The notes under the pieces are model-generated. The model saw only the letters and a program-made list of their open reading frames with translations, had not been told where the DNA came from and made no database searches. The position numbers and the translations under genes were made by a program. From Candidatus Aquiluna sp. IMCC13023 (GTDB lineage: Bacteria; Actinomycetota; Actinomycetes; Actinomycetales; Microbacteriaceae), in NCBI RefSeq assembly GCF_000257665.1, contig NZ_AJKR01000004.1, forward strand, positions 29,688 through 93,687: 64,000 nt of DNA, given 5' to 3'. Below are positions 1 through 10,189 of the stretch, piece by piece. Numbering within the stretch: position 1 is the first letter of the stretch; every line of letters begins with the position of its first letter.

Positions 1-1550
1 TGGCCAATGACTCGCTTGTGGAGACCGTCCTCCATGTATATCAGCTTGGCGCCTTCGTCCTCACCCAGCTTGAATAGTGGAATGCCAGTTGCCTGGGCAA
101 TGACTTCGGCGATAAGTGCTTCGTCAACAACACCTGGGGTGTCTAAGCTGCCATCGCGGAATTCCTTCTCCATGCGAACCTTCTCGGCGGTGAGCTTTTT
201 CTCCTCATCGCGTTTGGTAGCTGCGGCTTCGAAGTCTTGATCAGCAATCGCCTGCTCTTTGGCCTGGCGCACGACAGCCACTTTTTCTTCCATCGCCTTG
301 AGCTCTGGAGGGGCTGAAAGGAAGCTGAGTCTCAACCTGGCACCGGCCTCATCGATCAAGTCAATAGCCTTGTCCGGCAGGAACCTGTCGGTCACGTAGC
401 GATCGGACATTGAGACTGCGGCAACAATTGCACCGTCGGTTATCGATACCTTGTGGTGAGCCTCGTAGCGATCGCGCAGTCCCTTAAGAATGCTGATTGC
501 AAGTGCCGGGGATGGCTCGGCGACCTGAATGGACTGGAACCTTCTGGCCAACGCAGCGTCTTTTTCAAAGTGCTTGCGATATTCATCTAAGGTTGTCGCC
601 CCAATGGTCTGAAGCTCGCCTCTTGCAAGCATCGGCTTCAAGATCGACGCGGCATCGATAGCACCCTCGGCAGCTCCAGCACCAACGAGGGTGTGGATTT
701 CATCGATAAAAGTGATGATGTCCCCGCGAGTGCGGATTTCCTTGGTGACCTTCTTTAGTCGCTCTTCAAAGTCACCACGGTAACGGGACCCTGCGATGAG
801 GCTTCCCATGTCGAGCGTGTAAAGCTGCTTGCCACGAAGAGTTTCCGGCACGTTTCCGGCAACGATTGCAATAGCCAGTCCTTCGACGACAGCAGTCTTT
901 CCGACTCCTGGCTCGCCGATCAAAATTGGGTTGTTCTTGGTTCGGCGAGAAAGAATCTGCATTACTCGTTCGGTCTCTTTTTCACGACCTACTACTGGGT
1001 CAAGCTTTCCTTCTGCGGCAGCGTGCGTGAGGTTCCTGCCGTACTGGTCAAGAATCGTAGAACCCTTGGCCTGAGGTTGAGCTTCTCCACCAACTGAAAC
1101 GCTTTCCTTGCCCTGGTAACCAGATAGCAACTGAATAACCTGCTGACGAACCTTGTTTGTGTCGGCTCCAAGCTTGGTTAGCACCTGAGCAGCAACTCCC
1201 TCACCCTCGCGAATTAGGCCAAGAAGTAGGTGCTCGGTTCCGATGTAGCTGTGTCCTAGCTGAAGTGCCTCTCGAAGGCTTAGCTCAAGAACTTTCTTTG
1301 CCCTCGGGGTAAACGGAATGTGACCGGATGGCGATTGCTGGCCCTGACCGATAATGTCCTGGACCTGTTCTCTAACCTGCTCGAGGTTAATGCCGAGCGC
1401 CTCAAGCGCCTTCGCGGCAACGCCCTCGCCCTCGTGAATCAGACCGAGCAAGATGTGCTCAGTTCCGATGTAGTTGTGGTTTAGAAGCTTCGCCTCTTCT
1501 TGAGCAAGCACAACGACTCTGCGAGCCTTGTCTGTAAATTTCTCGAACAA
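1..1550 (-). CDS. clpC: ClpC, AAA+ unfoldase of the Clp protease (C-terminal part outside window)
   Basis: ATP-driven unfoldase that feeds proteins to ClpP. The reading frame is open from a TTG start at 1550 to the window edge, giving about 516 of the usual 820-850 residues. The N-terminus reads [20 protein letters not shown], the family signature, and AAAGGTG lies just upstream as a ribosome binding site. Visible in order: double Clp-N repeat (about residues 1-145), first AAA domain with Walker A GEPGVGKT (about 210) and Walker B FIDEIH (about 283), then a UVR-like coiled segment (about 425-460), which separates ClpC from ClpA/ClpB. The sequence stops just before the second AAA domain. It follows lysS and a small membrane protein on the same strand. 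The TTG start is chosen by family alignment and the Shine-Dalgarno. Confidence 0.95.
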   Translation of the reverse strand, partial: MFEKFTDKARRVVVLAQEEAKLLNHNYIGTEHILLGLIHEGEGVAAKALEALGINLEQVREQVQDIIGQGQQSPSGHIPFTPRAKKVLELSLREALQLGHSYIGTEHLLLGLIREGEGVAAQVLTKLGADTNKVRQQVIQLLSGYQGKESVSVGGEAQPQAKGSTILDQYGRNLTHAAAEGKLDPVVGREKETERVMQILSRRTKNNPILIGEPGVGKTAVVEGLAIAIVAGNVPETLRGKQLYTLDMGSLIAGSRYRGDFEERLKKVTKEIRTRGDIITFIDEIHTLVGAGAAEGAIDAASILKPMLARGELQTIGATTLDEYRKHFEKDAALARRFQSIQVAEPSPALAISILKGLRDRYEAHHKVSITDGAIVAAVSMSDRYVTDRFLPDKAIDLIDEAGARLRLSFLSAPPELKAMEEKVAVVRQAKEQAIADQDFEAAATKRDEEKKLTAEKVRMEKEFRDGSLDTPGVVDEALIAEVIAQATGIPLFKLGEDEGAKLIYMEDGLHKRVIG

Positions 1551-1605
1551 GTTAGCACCTTTCAAAATCCGTAATCAAAATGCTACGGGGGTGCCTGCCA
1601 CAAAA

Positions 1606-1797
1606 CTAGCGCTGTTCGCCCAAGGCGTTAGCGCGTTTAGCCCGCTCTTCTGCTTCGATCTTCGCGTAGACATCTCGCTCGCCCTTATCGGCGCGCAAAA
1701 TGGAGCGCATCATGATCCAAAATATCACTCCGACTGCTGCCGGTGGAATCAACGAAATCAATACATCTAGCAAGGTCTCCCAAGCAGTCATCTCCAC
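1606..1797 (-). CDS. Small single-pass membrane protein, unknown function
   Basis: A 63-residue protein with one hydrophobic helix (about residues 8-32) followed by a charged tail rich in Lys, Arg and Glu. The start is GTG directly after the lysS stop codon, with GGTGA inside the lysS end as ribosome binding site; an ATG two codons later is an alternative. It lies between lysS and clpC on the same strand and is probably cotranslated with lysS. I recognise no domain and assign no function. The tight coupling and sensible membrane topology support a real gene. Confidence 0.7.
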   Translation of the reverse strand: MEMTAWETLLDVLISLIPPAAVGVIFWIMMRSILRADKGERDVYAKIEAEERAKRANALGEQR

Positions 1798-3291
1798 CTA
1801 CTTCACCAACGGGAACAAGATGGTTTCCCGAATACCTAGGCCGGTGAGCGACATTAAGAGTCGATCGATACCAAGCCCCAAGCCACCGGACGGTGGCATG
1901 CCAAACTCCAAAGCCTTCAAAAACTCTTCATCCAGCTTCATGGCCTCCGGGTCCCCGGTGGCCGCCAATTGCATTTGAGCCACGAAACGCTCTCGCTGGA
2001 CAATGGGGTCCACCAACTCGGAATAACCAGTGGCTTGCTCGTAGCCCATGATGTAGAGATCCCATTTTTCAACAACGCCAGCTTTACTCCGATGGTCTCT
2101 GGTCAGAGGAGAAGTGTCCACCGGAAAATCAATTACAAACGCAGGACCGGTTAGCCCCGGCTTCACGAAATGCTCCCAAAGCTCTTCAACGTACTTGCCG
2201 TGAAGCGGGTGGTCGATTTCAATGCCAACGGTGTCCGCCAGCTTCTTCAAATCCGCAACCGAAGTCTCAGGTGTGACTGTCACACCGCAGGCCTCTGACA
2301 AGGATTCATACATTGAAACCCTTGGCCAGGTCCCGCTGAGGTCGTTCACTGTGCCGTCCTCGAGCTGGACCACTTGAGTTCCAAGAACATCGGATGCCGC
2401 GTTTTGGATTAGGGCTTGAGTCAGATCCATCATGGTGTGGTAATCGCCGTATGCCTCATAGGCCTCGAGCATTGCAAACTCGGGTGAGTGGGTTCTGTCC
2501 GCACCTTCGTTTCTGAAATTTCGGTTTATTTCGAAGACTCTTTCCAAACCGCCGACAACAGCGCGCTTCAAGAACAGTTCCGGTGCAATTCGAAGATACA
2601 AGTCAGTGTCAAAGGCATTCGAGTGGGTCTTGAACGGCCTGGCGGATGCGCCGCCGTGCATAACCTGCAACATCGGTGTCTCAACCTCAATAAAGGCCTG
2701 CTTGGCAAACGTGTTTCGAATCGACTGCATCACTCCAGCGCGAATCTTCACCACCTCGCGAGCCCGGTCACGGACAATCAAATCGATGTAACGGTGTCGA
2801 ACTCGAAACTCTTCGCCCAGTTCGTTGTGGAGGTTAGGCAATGGCCTGAGGGTCTTTGCTGCCATCAACCACTTGGTGGCCAAGACGCTTAGCTCGCCTC
2901 GCTTTGAAGTAATGACTTCACCCTCGACAAACACATGGTCGCCCAAATCGACAAGTTCTTTCCAGCTGTCAAGCTGCTCTTGACCGGCCTTATCAAGACT
3001 GATCATTGCCTGGATTCGCTCCCCAGAGCCAGACTGCAAAGTGGCGAAGCAAAGTTTGCCGGTGTTTCGAAGAAACATGATTCTTCCGGCTAGCCCGACC
3101 TGGTCACCGGTGGCGATGTCCTGTTCAAGATTTGGATACTTGGCCTTGGTCGCCTCAATGGTGTGGGTGATTGGCAGCGTTACCGGGTAAGCGGAACCCA
3201 GTGCATTTAGCCGCTCACGCTTGTCCATCCGCACTGCAATTTGCTCGGGGAGGTCTATCTCCTCGTACTCTTCGCCCACTTTAGACACCAC
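1798..3291 (-). CDS. lysS: Lysyl-tRNA synthetase, class II
   Basis: Charges tRNA-Lys with lysine using ATP. The protein has 497 residues, normal for bacterial LysRS. It has an N-terminal OB-fold anticodon-binding domain (about residues 65-175), then the class II catalytic core: motif 2 around [14 protein letters not shown] and motif 3 [16 protein letters not shown] at the C-terminus. The start is one of two consecutive GTG codons at 3291, overlapping the panC 3' end by 11 bp, so translation is likely coupled. The N-terminus up to about residue 20 (acidic, then [12 protein letters not shown]) is typical of actinobacterial LysS. Nothing in the catalytic motifs looks damaged. Confidence 0.97.
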   Translation of the reverse strand: MVSKVGEEYEEIDLPEQIAVRMDKRERLNALGSAYPVTLPITHTIEATKAKYPNLEQDIATGDQVGLAGRIMFLRNTGKLCFATLQSGSGERIQAMISLDKAGQEQLDSWKELVDLGDHVFVEGEVITSKRGELSVLATKWLMAAKTLRPLPNLHNELGEEFRVRHRYIDLIVRDRAREVVKIRAGVMQSIRNTFAKQAFIEVETPMLQVMHGGASARPFKTHSNAFDTDLYLRIAPELFLKRAVVGGLERVFEINRNFRNEGADRTHSPEFAMLEAYEAYGDYHTMMDLTQALIQNAASDVLGTQVVQLEDGTVNDLSGTWPRVSMYESLSEACGVTVTPETSVADLKKLADTVGIEIDHPLHGKYVEELWEHFVKPGLTGPAFVIDFPVDTSPLTRDHRSKAGVVEKWDLYIMGYEQATGYSELVDPIVQRERFVAQMQLAATGDPEAMKLDEEFLKALEFGMPPSGGLGLGIDRLLMSLTGLGIRETILFPLVK

Positions 3292-4120
3292 CTACTAATA
3301 AATTATCGATTAGACGAACTTCTCCGACCCATCCGGCAATCACCATTCTGGCGCCTGCGACGCCATCGGTGACCGCAAAAGTATCCGGGTCAACTAGTTC
3401 TAGATAGTCAAGTCTAATAATTGGATCAAGCTGCGCCGTTGCAGCTTCGATGCAATCAGCTTTTGTTTTCTTTTTTGAGCCCGCAATCAAGGCCATATGA
3501 AGTGTCCTTGCGGCCGGAATTAGGTCCTTGGGGATTCGCTGATTCCTGCTTGACAGAGCTAGGCCCTCTTCGTCACGCACTGTTTCGCAAGCAACTACTT
3601 TTATTGGTTCGCGATCCCCGTTGGCAACCTGCTGCCTAACCATTTGGGTGACCAGCATCAACTGCTGCGCATCCTTGGATCCGAAGAACGCAACATCAGG
3701 TTGAACTAGATTGAACAAGCGATTGACGACTGTCAGCATGCCGTCAAAGTGGCCCGGCCTAACCGTTCCCTCAAACAGAGCCCCGAGCTCACCAGCGAAT
3801 ATTTCCTTGACGCCGGTAGCCGGATAAACCTCGTGACTACTTGGGGCAAACAAAACATCAACCCCAGCATCACTTAGCACCCGAGCATCAACGCCGAGGG
3901 TTCGAGGATAATTTTCCAGATCGTCGCCCTCACCAAATTGTCTTGGATTCACGAAAACCGAAACCACAATAAACAAACCTTGGTCTTGAGCTTTTTTCAC
4001 CAAGGACAAATGTCCTTTGTGAAGTGCTCCCATTGTCGGGATAAACCCGACGCGTTTCCCGTCGGTATCGGCGATCGCTAAAGCTTGTTCCAATTCCACA
4101 ATCTTTTGGGCTAGTTGCAT
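3281..4120 (-). CDS. panC: Pantoate--beta-alanine ligase
   Basis: Last step of pantothenate synthesis: ATP-dependent joining of pantoate and beta-alanine, in the cytoplasm. The 279-residue protein shows the nucleotidyltransferase HxGH-type motif [11 protein letters not shown] (about residues 30-40), the pantoate-binding region around [21 protein letters not shown], and the KMSKS-like loop LSSRNQRI near residue 190. The ATG start overlaps the upstream DUF2520 gene stop as ATGA. panB and panD are not in the window, so the pathway is only partly represented here. Confidence 0.95.
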   Translation of the reverse strand: MQLAQKIVELEQALAIADTDGKRVGFIPTMGALHKGHLSLVKKAQDQGLFIVVSVFVNPRQFGEGDDLENYPRTLGVDARVLSDAGVDVLFAPSSHEVYPATGVKEIFAGELGALFEGTVRPGHFDGMLTVVNRLFNLVQPDVAFFGSKDAQQLMLVTQMVRQQVANGDREPIKVVACETVRDEEGLALSSRNQRIPKDLIPAARTLHMALIAGSKKKTKADCIEAATAQLDPIIRLDYLELVDPDTFAVTDGVAGARMVIAGWVGEVRLIDNLLVGGV

Positions 4121-4809
4121 CAGAGCGCATCCTTCGGGTCAATCTTGCTAACCGGCTGCGACAGCGCAGTCTCGACAGCACTTCTAACTACCGGCGATAT
4201 TAGTCTGGCGGGGTTTTGGATTCCTGCGTCTTCCAAAATGCTAAGAGCTTGTCTAACAACCAAAGACGAGAAGCTACTCGCAACCTCAAAAGCCTCCGCG
4301 TAGGCGGCTCTTTGATCCTCGGTTATCACCATTGGTTCAGCACCTAACTCGATGGCCAAGGCCTCGGCGATAGGTGTCAGCGGCTCTGGCGCGCTCACAG
4401 CAATAGAAGTGTTTTTTAGAACCGTTAGGTCCATCGATGTGCCGGTGAAGTGCATGACCGGATGCATGGCGATTGGTATTGCCCCAAATCTGGCAGCATC
4501 CGCTAACACCGAATACCCAACCAATGGCGAGAGGTGGACCACTATTTTCTTTGGTCCGAACAATCCAAGGTCGGCCAGACCTGCGCAAGTTATTTCCAAG
4601 TCACTCGAGGGGATTGCAAGCAAAACTAAATCAGCATCCTCAACAACCGCGGCCATATTGGCAATCGGCACATCGGGAATCAGTGCTTCGATTCGATCAA
4701 TGGCCTCCGGGCTTTCAACGAATACCCCGATTAGCTCATGCCCGGCTGCAGCCCAAGCTTTGGCGAGTACCGGGCCGGCTGGGTCATCCCCGACAACACC
4801 AATCTTCAT
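4120..4809 (-). CDS. Rossmann-fold / DUF2520 protein coupled to panC
   Basis: A 229-residue protein with an N-terminal NAD(P)-binding Rossmann domain (KIGVVGDDPAGPVLAKAW at residues 2-19; no classical GxGxxG) and an all-helical C-terminal DUF2520-type half resembling the ketopantoate reductase/6-phosphogluconate dehydrogenase C-terminal fold. It resembles F420-dependent oxidoreductase- and proline reductase-like proteins. The stop shares the ATGA overlap with panC, so the two are translated together. Because the missing pantothenate step is reduction of ketopantoate, an alternative ketopantoate reductase role is attractive. That is inference from position and fold only. Confidence 0.75.
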   Translation of the reverse strand: MKIGVVGDDPAGPVLAKAWAAAGHELIGVFVESPEAIDRIEALIPDVPIANMAAVVEDADLVLLAIPSSDLEITCAGLADLGLFGPKKIVVHLSPLVGYSVLADAARFGAIPIAMHPVMHFTGTSMDLTVLKNTSIAVSAPEPLTPIAEALAIELGAEPMVITEDQRAAYAEAFEVASSFSSLVVRQALSILEDAGIQNPARLISPVVRSAVETALSQPVSKIDPKDAL

Positions 4810-4827
4810 CTAGCTAGCCTTCCAGTT

Positions 4828-5295
4828 TCAATCGGAATCAGAACTCGGAGGCGTTTTGCAGTTCCACTGCGAAACCAATCCTCCGACTGTTAACGCTACG
4901 GCTCCAATCAACCCGAACGAGCTAGTTAGCATCAAATTCTCTGGAGCAACGCTAAAACTTAAGAGCCAGATAATCAGGCCGACGTGCCAGCCGGCGAACA
5001 ACGCGCCAGCCAAAACCGACGCTCTTGCCAGAATCAAAACCCGAACGGCATAAAAGGGATTTGGCCTCTCCGGCCGTATTCCTTCTTTGTAACTTCCAAG
5101 CCGTTTGCGATATCGGTAAATCGGAAAACTGAATATGTAATTTGCAAGAGCCAGCAACAGCAAGCTAATTGGCAGGCTGATTGGGCTTGCAGGAAAAACA
5201 TAGCCAAACCCGGCTGAGAGCTGGGCCGCGACAAGACCCAGGACTAGACCGACAACTGAAAATCCAGCAACTGATTTGCCCATCGATCCGTTCAC
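4828..5295 (-). CDS. DUF3180-type membrane protein
   Basis: A 155-residue integral membrane protein with about four hydrophobic helices (residues 9-31, 38-57, 87-110, 122-143) and a basic cytoplasmic loop (YRYRKRLGSYKEGIRPERP). In actinobacteria this family sits directly after folK, as here, which supports assignment to DUF3180; the function is unknown. The GTG start overlaps the folK TGA (GTGA), and ATG four codons later is an alternative. An 18-bp gap precedes the DUF2520 gene, so the folate and pantothenate genes may be one transcript. Confidence 0.75.
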   Translation of the reverse strand: MNGSMGKSVAGFSVVGLVLGLVAAQLSAGFGYVFPASPISLPISLLLLALANYIFSFPIYRYRKRLGSYKEGIRPERPNPFYAVRVLILARASVLAGALFAGWHVGLIIWLLSFSVAPENLMLTSSFGLIGAVALTVGGLVSQWNCKTPPSSDSD

Positions 5296-5783
5296 TGGAT
5301 TACCCAGACCATCGAATCCATGCCCTCTGCCAACTCCTTGACTGGGCCGAGTCCAGTCAGCGCGGCCTCTGGATCTACTTCCAACCAGGGAATCAAAACG
5401 AACGCTCTCTCTTGCGCTCTAGGGTGAGGAATGACCAACGACTTTGTCTCAACGACGCTGGTCCCAAATATGATGATGTCTAGATCAAGAGTGCGGGCTG
5501 CCCATTTGGTCGAACGAATCCTGCCGAATTTATTCTCGATTTCGTTGAGCCTCGACAGTAACTTCTTGGGAGAAAGAGAAGTGTCGATGATTGTCACGGC
5601 GTTTATATACTCCGGCTCATTTGGATCGACACCCTGCTCAGTGAGGGCCTGGGAGCGGTATTTTTTGGAGTTCGCAACTAGTTCAACGCCGCGAAGTTTA
5701 CCGATTTGTTTTTGAGCCTTAGAGATAGTTTTTTCTTTATCGCCCAGGTTTGCTCCCAGAGCTATGACGGCCCTAGTTTTCAT
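5292..5783 (-). CDS. folK: 6-hydroxymethyl-7,8-dihydropterin pyrophosphokinase
   Basis: Transfers pyrophosphate from ATP to 6-hydroxymethyl-dihydropterin, the step before dihydropteroate synthase. The 163 residues match the usual length. Recognisable parts are the N-terminal IALGANLGDK, the substrate loop around YINAVTIIDT, the signature RTLDLDIIIFG (catalytic Asp pair) and IPHPRAQERAFVLIPW near the C-terminus. The ATG start lies 11 bp inside the end of folB, so the two are coupled in a folE-folP-folB-folK operon. Confidence 0.95.
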   Translation of the reverse strand: MKTRAVIALGANLGDKEKTISKAQKQIGKLRGVELVANSKKYRSQALTEQGVDPNEPEYINAVTIIDTSLSPKKLLSRLNEIENKFGRIRSTKWAARTLDLDIIIFGTSVVETKSLVIPHPRAQERAFVLIPWLEVDPEAALTGLGPVKELAEGMDSMVWVIQ

Positions 5784-6135
5784 CTCTTGATCCAGCCAGG
5801 GTTACTGACACATCTTGAAATTTTTGGCTGAGTGGGGCGTTTGGTTTGTGAACAGTGACTGTTGAACGAAGAACCCGCGGATCATATTTCAAACACGCAC
5901 TAACCAGAGCCCTCGACAATGACTCAATTAGATCAAATCGCGTTCTTGCTGATAACTCAGTTACCAAATCAGCGATAGCAGCATACGAAACGGTGGAATC
6001 AATAGAATCCTCCAAACCAGAATCAACATCCAGGTGAATATCAATCAGAAACTCTTGACCGAAGTCCTTTTCATGCTGCTGGACACCGTGATAGCCGAAA
6101 ACCGATAGGCCGTCGATTCTGATTTTATAAATCAC
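5773..6135 (-). CDS. folB: Dihydroneopterin aldolase
   Basis: Converts 7,8-dihydroneopterin to 6-hydroxymethyl-dihydropterin and glycolaldehyde. I place the start at GTG 6135 (VIYKIRIDGLSVFGYHG), which gives 120 residues, the normal size. AGGAGA lies 6-7 bases upstream, and the GTG overlaps the folP stop as GTGA. A longer frame reaching 6219 only reads through the folP end. Family features are the GYHGV motif (about residues 15-19), a conserved Glu in QEFLIDIHL, and a Lys near the C-terminus in VHKPNAPL that corresponds to the catalytic lysine. Confidence 0.93.
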   Translation of the reverse strand: MIYKIRIDGLSVFGYHGVQQHEKDFGQEFLIDIHLDVDSGLEDSIDSTVSYAAIADLVTELSARTRFDLIESLSRALVSACLKYDPRVLRSTVTVHKPNAPLSQKFQDVSVTLAGSRDEN

Positions 6136-6968
6136 TTGGTCTCCTGATGATTCTTCAAGGAAGAAACGATGGCAATTGCATCGCTGGTGCTTTGAACGTC
6201 GTGAACCCTCACACCCCATAGTTTTCGCTGAAGCAACAAAGCTGTCAAGACCGCAGTTGCAACATCTCGTCTCGGCATAGACACTGAAGCCGGATCTTGG
6301 GCGCTCAACGCGTGAGCCAAAAATCGTTTTCTGGAAGCCCCAACCAAGACCGGTAGCCCCAGTTGCTCAAGCTCATCTAGTCGATTCACTAGGTCCCAGT
6401 TTTGGTAAATGTCTTTTGCAAAACCTAGGCCCGGATCAACGACAATTCGACTTCTTGAGATCCCGGCAGCCACCGCCATAGCGACCTGCTCGGCCAGCTC
6501 CGCAACAACCTCGCGTGCGACATCAGAGTACTGAGCCATGGATTCCATTTTGTCGGCGTGACCGCGCCAGTGACCGAGCACATACTTGCAATCTAGGTCC
6601 TGAATGGCAGCAAACATCTGAGGGTCCGAAAGTCCGCCAGAGATGTCATTGACGATGTTTGCGCCAGCTTTCACAGCTTTTCTTGCAGTCGCAGCGTTCA
6701 TTGTGTCGACCGAGATGGTGATGCTCAAATCACTCTTGATCGCCTCAATAACCGGAAGAATCCTCGCCTGCTCTTCGGCCGGAGTCACCCTCACTGCTCC
6801 CGGCCTTGTCGACTCTCCACCGACATCAATAATTTGCGCCCCCTGAACGCTCAACATACTCGCCTGCGCCAGAGCCCTCGCAGGTTCTAAGAATTGCCCG
6901 CCGTCACTAAAAGAGTCGGGGGTTACATTCAGCACACCCATTAGTAGCGGCCTAGTCCAGCCCGTCAT
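6132..6968 (-). CDS. folP: Dihydropteroate synthase
   Basis: Joins p-aminobenzoate to the pterin pyrophosphate, the sulfonamide target. The 278-residue TIM barrel shows the diagnostic segments GVLNVTPDSFSDGG (residues 11-24), IDVGGESTRPGA, SVDTMNA, NDISGG, DPGLGFAK and GASRKRF. The ATG overlaps the folE stop (ATGA) and the TGA overlaps the folB start (GTGA), so the operon is fully coupled. There is one copy and no sign of the FolP2-type duplication seen in some actinobacteria. Confidence 0.96.
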   Translation of the reverse strand: MTGWTRPLLMGVLNVTPDSFSDGGQFLEPARALAQASMLSVQGAQIIDVGGESTRPGAVRVTPAEEQARILPVIEAIKSDLSITISVDTMNAATARKAVKAGANIVNDISGGLSDPQMFAAIQDLDCKYVLGHWRGHADKMESMAQYSDVAREVVAELAEQVAMAVAAGISRSRIVVDPGLGFAKDIYQNWDLVNRLDELEQLGLPVLVGASRKRFLAHALSAQDPASVSMPRRDVATAVLTALLLQRKLWGVRVHDVQSTSDAIAIVSSLKNHQETK

Positions 6969-7522
6969 GATTTTTTATTTATTAGCCCCAGAACCTCAGC
7001 GCGATAGCTGGGTTCTGTGTATAGGCCCCTTGATGCCAAGGTCACGGTATTTACATCTGGTTGGCGAGCACCCCTGGATGCAACGCACTGATGCCTGGCT
7101 TCAATAACAACTAAAACACCTTTGGCGTCTAGCGCCTCTTCAAGGGCATCCGCCACCTCGGCGGTTAGGTTCTCTTGCAGTTGGGGCCTTGCCGCCAGAA
7201 CCTCAATCACACTCGCAAGTCTTCCAAGACCCGCCAGCTTTTTGTTCGGCAAATAGGCAATGTGAGCGACTCCGGTAAATGGAAGTAGGTGATGCTCACA
7301 GATCGACACCAGCTCGATGTCCTTGAGGATTACCGCCTCGGCATTGACTGCTTCAAACATGTCGCCGATTACGCTTTGAGGATTAACCCCAATGCCGCGA
7401 AAAAAAGAAGTGTATGCCTCAGCAACTTTGGTGGGAGTGTTTTTCAAAGCAGGCCGGTTGGGATCTTCGCCGATTGCCTCGAGAAGTTCGACTACTGCCG
7501 CCTTGATGCGATCAGTCTGCAT
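6965..7522 (-). CDS. folE: GTP cyclohydrolase I
   Basis: First enzyme of folate synthesis, GTP to dihydroneopterin triphosphate. I choose ATG 7522 ([20 protein letters not shown]), which aligns with the family start and gives 185 residues; a TTG at 7552 would add ten residues inside ftsH. Conserved features are the zinc ligands Cys and His in [10 protein letters not shown] and the later Cys in HQCVASRG, with the catalytic His in the first motif. It overlaps the ftsH end by 11 bp. The Shine-Dalgarno is weak, consistent with coupling to ftsH. Confidence 0.95.
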   Translation of the reverse strand: MQTDRIKAAVVELLEAIGEDPNRPALKNTPTKVAEAYTSFFRGIGVNPQSVIGDMFEAVNAEAVILKDIELVSICEHHLLPFTGVAHIAYLPNKKLAGLGRLASVIEVLAARPQLQENLTAEVADALEEALDAKGVLVVIEARHQCVASRGARQPDVNTVTLASRGLYTEPSYRAEVLGLINKKS

Positions 7523-9614
7523 TTTTGACTGCCGGTTCTGTTTTGTCCTCAAGAGCTTCTAGCTGAACAACCTTGCGCTTGGGAACTGCAATCGGGCCCT
7601 TGTTGGTTCCGGTGCGCTTGGTTGAGGATCGCCATGCGGTTCTTGCCGGAACCTTCTTCACGGCCTTGAAGATCTTTGCTATCTCGTCTTGATTTAGGGT
7701 CTCCTGCTCAAGCAATGATTTAGCCAGCTTGTCCAGAACAGCTCTGTTCGTCGTTATGGCTTTATAGGCCTCATCTTGGGCGCGATCCAGAATTGCACGT
7801 ACTTCCGCGTCCACCTGCTGAGCCATCTCGTTTGAGTAGTTCGCGTGGGTCGCCAGTTCGCGGCCCAAAAACGGCTCGTTGTTTCCGCTGCCAAGAGAGA
7901 TGGCACCAATCTTTTGACTCATGCCGTACTTGGTAACCATCTGGCGGGCAATGCTCGTTGCCTTCTCAAAGTCGTTAGAGGCTCCGGTAGTCGGATCCTT
8001 GAACACAACTTCTTCTGCGATACGGCCTCCCATTGCGTAGGCAATCTGATCCAGAAGCTGGTTGCGGCTAATTGAATAACGATCTTCCATCGGCATAACC
8101 ATGGTGTATCCAAGTGCTCGCCCTCTTGGCAAAATAGTGACCTTTGTAACCGGGTCCGAATAGTTTCCCGCACCGGCAACAAGTGCGTGACCGGCCTCGT
8201 GATATGCAGTTACCAGACGCTCTTGATCTTTCATGATCGAGGACTTCTTCTGCGGTCCGCCGATGACGCGGTCAATTGCCTCATCGATAATCTCGTCGGT
8301 TATCTCGGTGCGGTTGAGTCTCGCGGCCAGGAGTGCAGATTCGTTCAGCACGTTTGCAAGATCAGCACCGGTGAACCCAGGTGTGCGCCTTGCAATAAGA
8401 CTCAAGTCCACGCCTTCGGCAATTGGCTTCGACTTTGAGTGGACCTTCAGAATCTTTGCGCGACCCTTTAGGTCAGGAGCAGTCACGCCAACTTGGCGGT
8501 CGAATCTGCCCGGGCGCAACAGGGCTGGATCCAAAACATCCGGTCGGTTCGTTGCAGCGATCAAAATAACGCTAGCGCTGGTGTCAAAGCCATCCATCTC
8601 AACCAGCAACTGATTTAGAGTCTGCTCACGCTCATCGTTACCACCGCCAATTCCAGTTCCGCGGTGACGTCCAACGGCGTCGATCTCATCGATGAAAATA
8701 ATTGCGGGGGCAGCCTGCTTGGCCTGCTCGAAGAGATCTCTAACTCGAGAAGCTCCGACTCCCACGAACATCTCTACGAAGTCAGAACCTGAAATCGAGA
8801 AAAAAGGAACGCCGGCTTCGCCCGCAACTGCCTTGGCGATCAGGGTCTTTCCGGTTCCCGGAGGGCCGTAAAGCAGCACGCCTCGAGGAATCTTTGCGCC
8901 CATGTCCAAAAACTTCTTCGGGTTCTTAAGGAAATCTTTTAGCTCTGTGAGCTCTTCGATTGCCTCTTCGATCCCCGCAACATCATCGAAGGTGACGTTT
9001 GAGGTCTCCTTTGTGACCATCTTCGCTTTGGATTTACCAAATTGCATAACCCCGCGGCCACCGCCAGACATGGAGCTCATCAAGAACCAAAAAAGTGCTC
9101 CAATAATTATGAACGGCAGCAACGAGCCCAGGATTGCTAGATACCAGGGGGTAGAAGGTACTTCGTCTGTCCAGCCCTCTGAAATTTGAGAGTCCGCCAC
9201 AATTTCAGCAACAGTTACAGCTCGACCTGACACAAAGTAGAACTGAACGCTCTGGCCGTACTCGGCATCCGGGTTTCTAAGCTCTACGTCGACTCGCTGG
9301 TCGCCATCAAAAATGGTGACCTTTTCAGCGTCACCGGATTTAATCATCTCCAGGCCAACTTGAGTGTCAACCTTTGTGAACTGCTGGGCCCCAATAAGGC
9401 TTGTGCCGATCAGAAGAACCGACAGCGCGAGCGCTATCCAAAGCCATGGGCCACGCAAAAACTTCTTAAAAGTCATTGGGGTCTTTGCTTTGCTCTTGTC
9501 TTTAGAGGCCAGGTCCTTCGAAGAAGCTTCGTCTTTTATAGCTATTTCTTTTTCGGTCAGGTCTTTTTTGGGTGCGGTGTCTTTTTTAGTTGCCATGTCT
9601 TTATTCGATGCCAT
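7512..9614 (-). CDS. ftsH: FtsH, membrane-bound ATP-dependent zinc metalloprotease
   Basis: Degrades misfolded membrane and short-lived cytosolic proteins as a membrane hexamer. From ATG 9614 it has 700 residues. Order: a Lys/Asp-rich N-terminal extension (about 1-50), TM1 ([16 protein letters not shown]), a small extracytoplasmic domain, TM2 ([20 protein letters not shown]), then the AAA domain with Walker A GPPGTGKT (about 250), Walker B IIFIDEID, and SRH ending LRPGRFDRQ. The protease domain carries HEAGH (about 480) and a downstream Asp ligand. The extension contains repeated KD units and is unusual. The start is uncertain: a second ATG six codons later is possible, and neither has a strong Shine-Dalgarno. 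It sits 4 bp after hpt. Confidence 0.95.
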   Translation of the reverse strand: MASNKDMATKKDTAPKKDLTEKEIAIKDEASSKDLASKDKSKAKTPMTFKKFLRGPWLWIALALSVLLIGTSLIGAQQFTKVDTQVGLEMIKSGDAEKVTIFDGDQRVDVELRNPDAEYGQSVQFYFVSGRAVTVAEIVADSQISEGWTDEVPSTPWYLAILGSLLPFIIIGALFWFLMSSMSGGGRGVMQFGKSKAKMVTKETSNVTFDDVAGIEEAIEELTELKDFLKNPKKFLDMGAKIPRGVLLYGPPGTGKTLIAKAVAGEAGVPFFSISGSDFVEMFVGVGASRVRDLFEQAKQAAPAIIFIDEIDAVGRHRGTGIGGGNDEREQTLNQLLVEMDGFDTSASVILIAATNRPDVLDPALLRPGRFDRQVGVTAPDLKGRAKILKVHSKSKPIAEGVDLSLIARRTPGFTGADLANVLNESALLAARLNRTEITDEIIDEAIDRVIGGPQKKSSIMKDQERLVTAYHEAGHALVAGAGNYSDPVTKVTILPRGRALGYTMVMPMEDRYSISRNQLLDQIAYAMGGRIAEEVVFKDPTTGASNDFEKATSIARQMVTKYGMSQKIGAISLGSGNNEPFLGRELATHANYSNEMAQQVDAEVRAILDRAQDEAYKAITTNRAVLDKLAKSLLEQETLNQDEIAKIFKAVKKVPARTAWRSSTKRTGTNKGPIAVPKRKVVQLEALEDKTEPAVKNAD

Positions 9615-9618
9615 TCGT

Positions 9619-10164
9619 TTAAGAGTAGACCGCAGGTGACAGCACGCCAACTCCGTCTAATGATCGGTAACGCTCGTTGTAGTCGAGTCCGTAACCAACT
9701 ACGAACTCATTGGGGATATCAAACCCCACCCACCTGACATTTATCTGAACCTTTGCTGCATCTGGCTTGCGAAGCAAAGTGACTACCTCAACCGAGGCTG
9801 CGCCACGGTTGGCAAGGTTGGTGGTTAGCCAAGAAAGAGTCAGACCAGAATCGATGATGTCCTCCACGATCAACACGTGTCGGTCGGTGACGTCAGTGTC
9901 AAGATCCTTGAGGATTCTTACTACCCCTGAAGAAGTTGTTCCGGAACCGTAGGAAGAAACTGCCATCCAGTCTTGAGAGGTGGAAAGCTGCATTGCTCTT
10001 GAAAGATCTGCCACGAATGGCACAGCACCTTTTAGAACGCCGACTAACAGCGGATCTTTCCCTTGGTAATAAGAATCAATCTGTCCAGCAAGCTCTAAAA
10101 CCTTCTCGGCAATTTGGTCTGCAGTGACTAGCACCGTCGTAATGTCTGGGTGATTTAGGTGCAA
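9619..10164 (-). CDS. hpt: Hypoxanthine (guanine) phosphoribosyltransferase
   Basis: Purine salvage: hypoxanthine or guanine plus PRPP gives the nucleotide. I choose TTG 10164 because GGGAG lies 6-7 bases upstream and the 181-residue product has normal length; an upstream TTG at 10209 would overlap tilS by 20 bp. Motifs: [27 protein letters not shown], the PRPP loop [14 protein letters not shown], and the C-terminal [20 protein letters not shown]. The tilS-hpt-ftsH order is a classic bacterial arrangement. Confidence 0.94.
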   Translation of the reverse strand: MHLNHPDITTVLVTADQIAEKVLELAGQIDSYYQGKDPLLVGVLKGAVPFVADLSRAMQLSTSQDWMAVSSYGSGTTSSGVVRILKDLDTDVTDRHVLIVEDIIDSGLTLSWLTTNLANRGAASVEVVTLLRKPDAAKVQINVRWVGFDIPNEFVVGYGLDYNERYRSLDGVGVLSPAVYS

Positions 10165-10189
10165 TGCACGGCTCCCGTTTGATAGATGG

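Noticed and set aside
7523..7552. Longer FolE from TTG 7552
   Set aside because: The extra residues lie inside the ftsH end and do not align with the family, which begins at [10 protein letters not shown].
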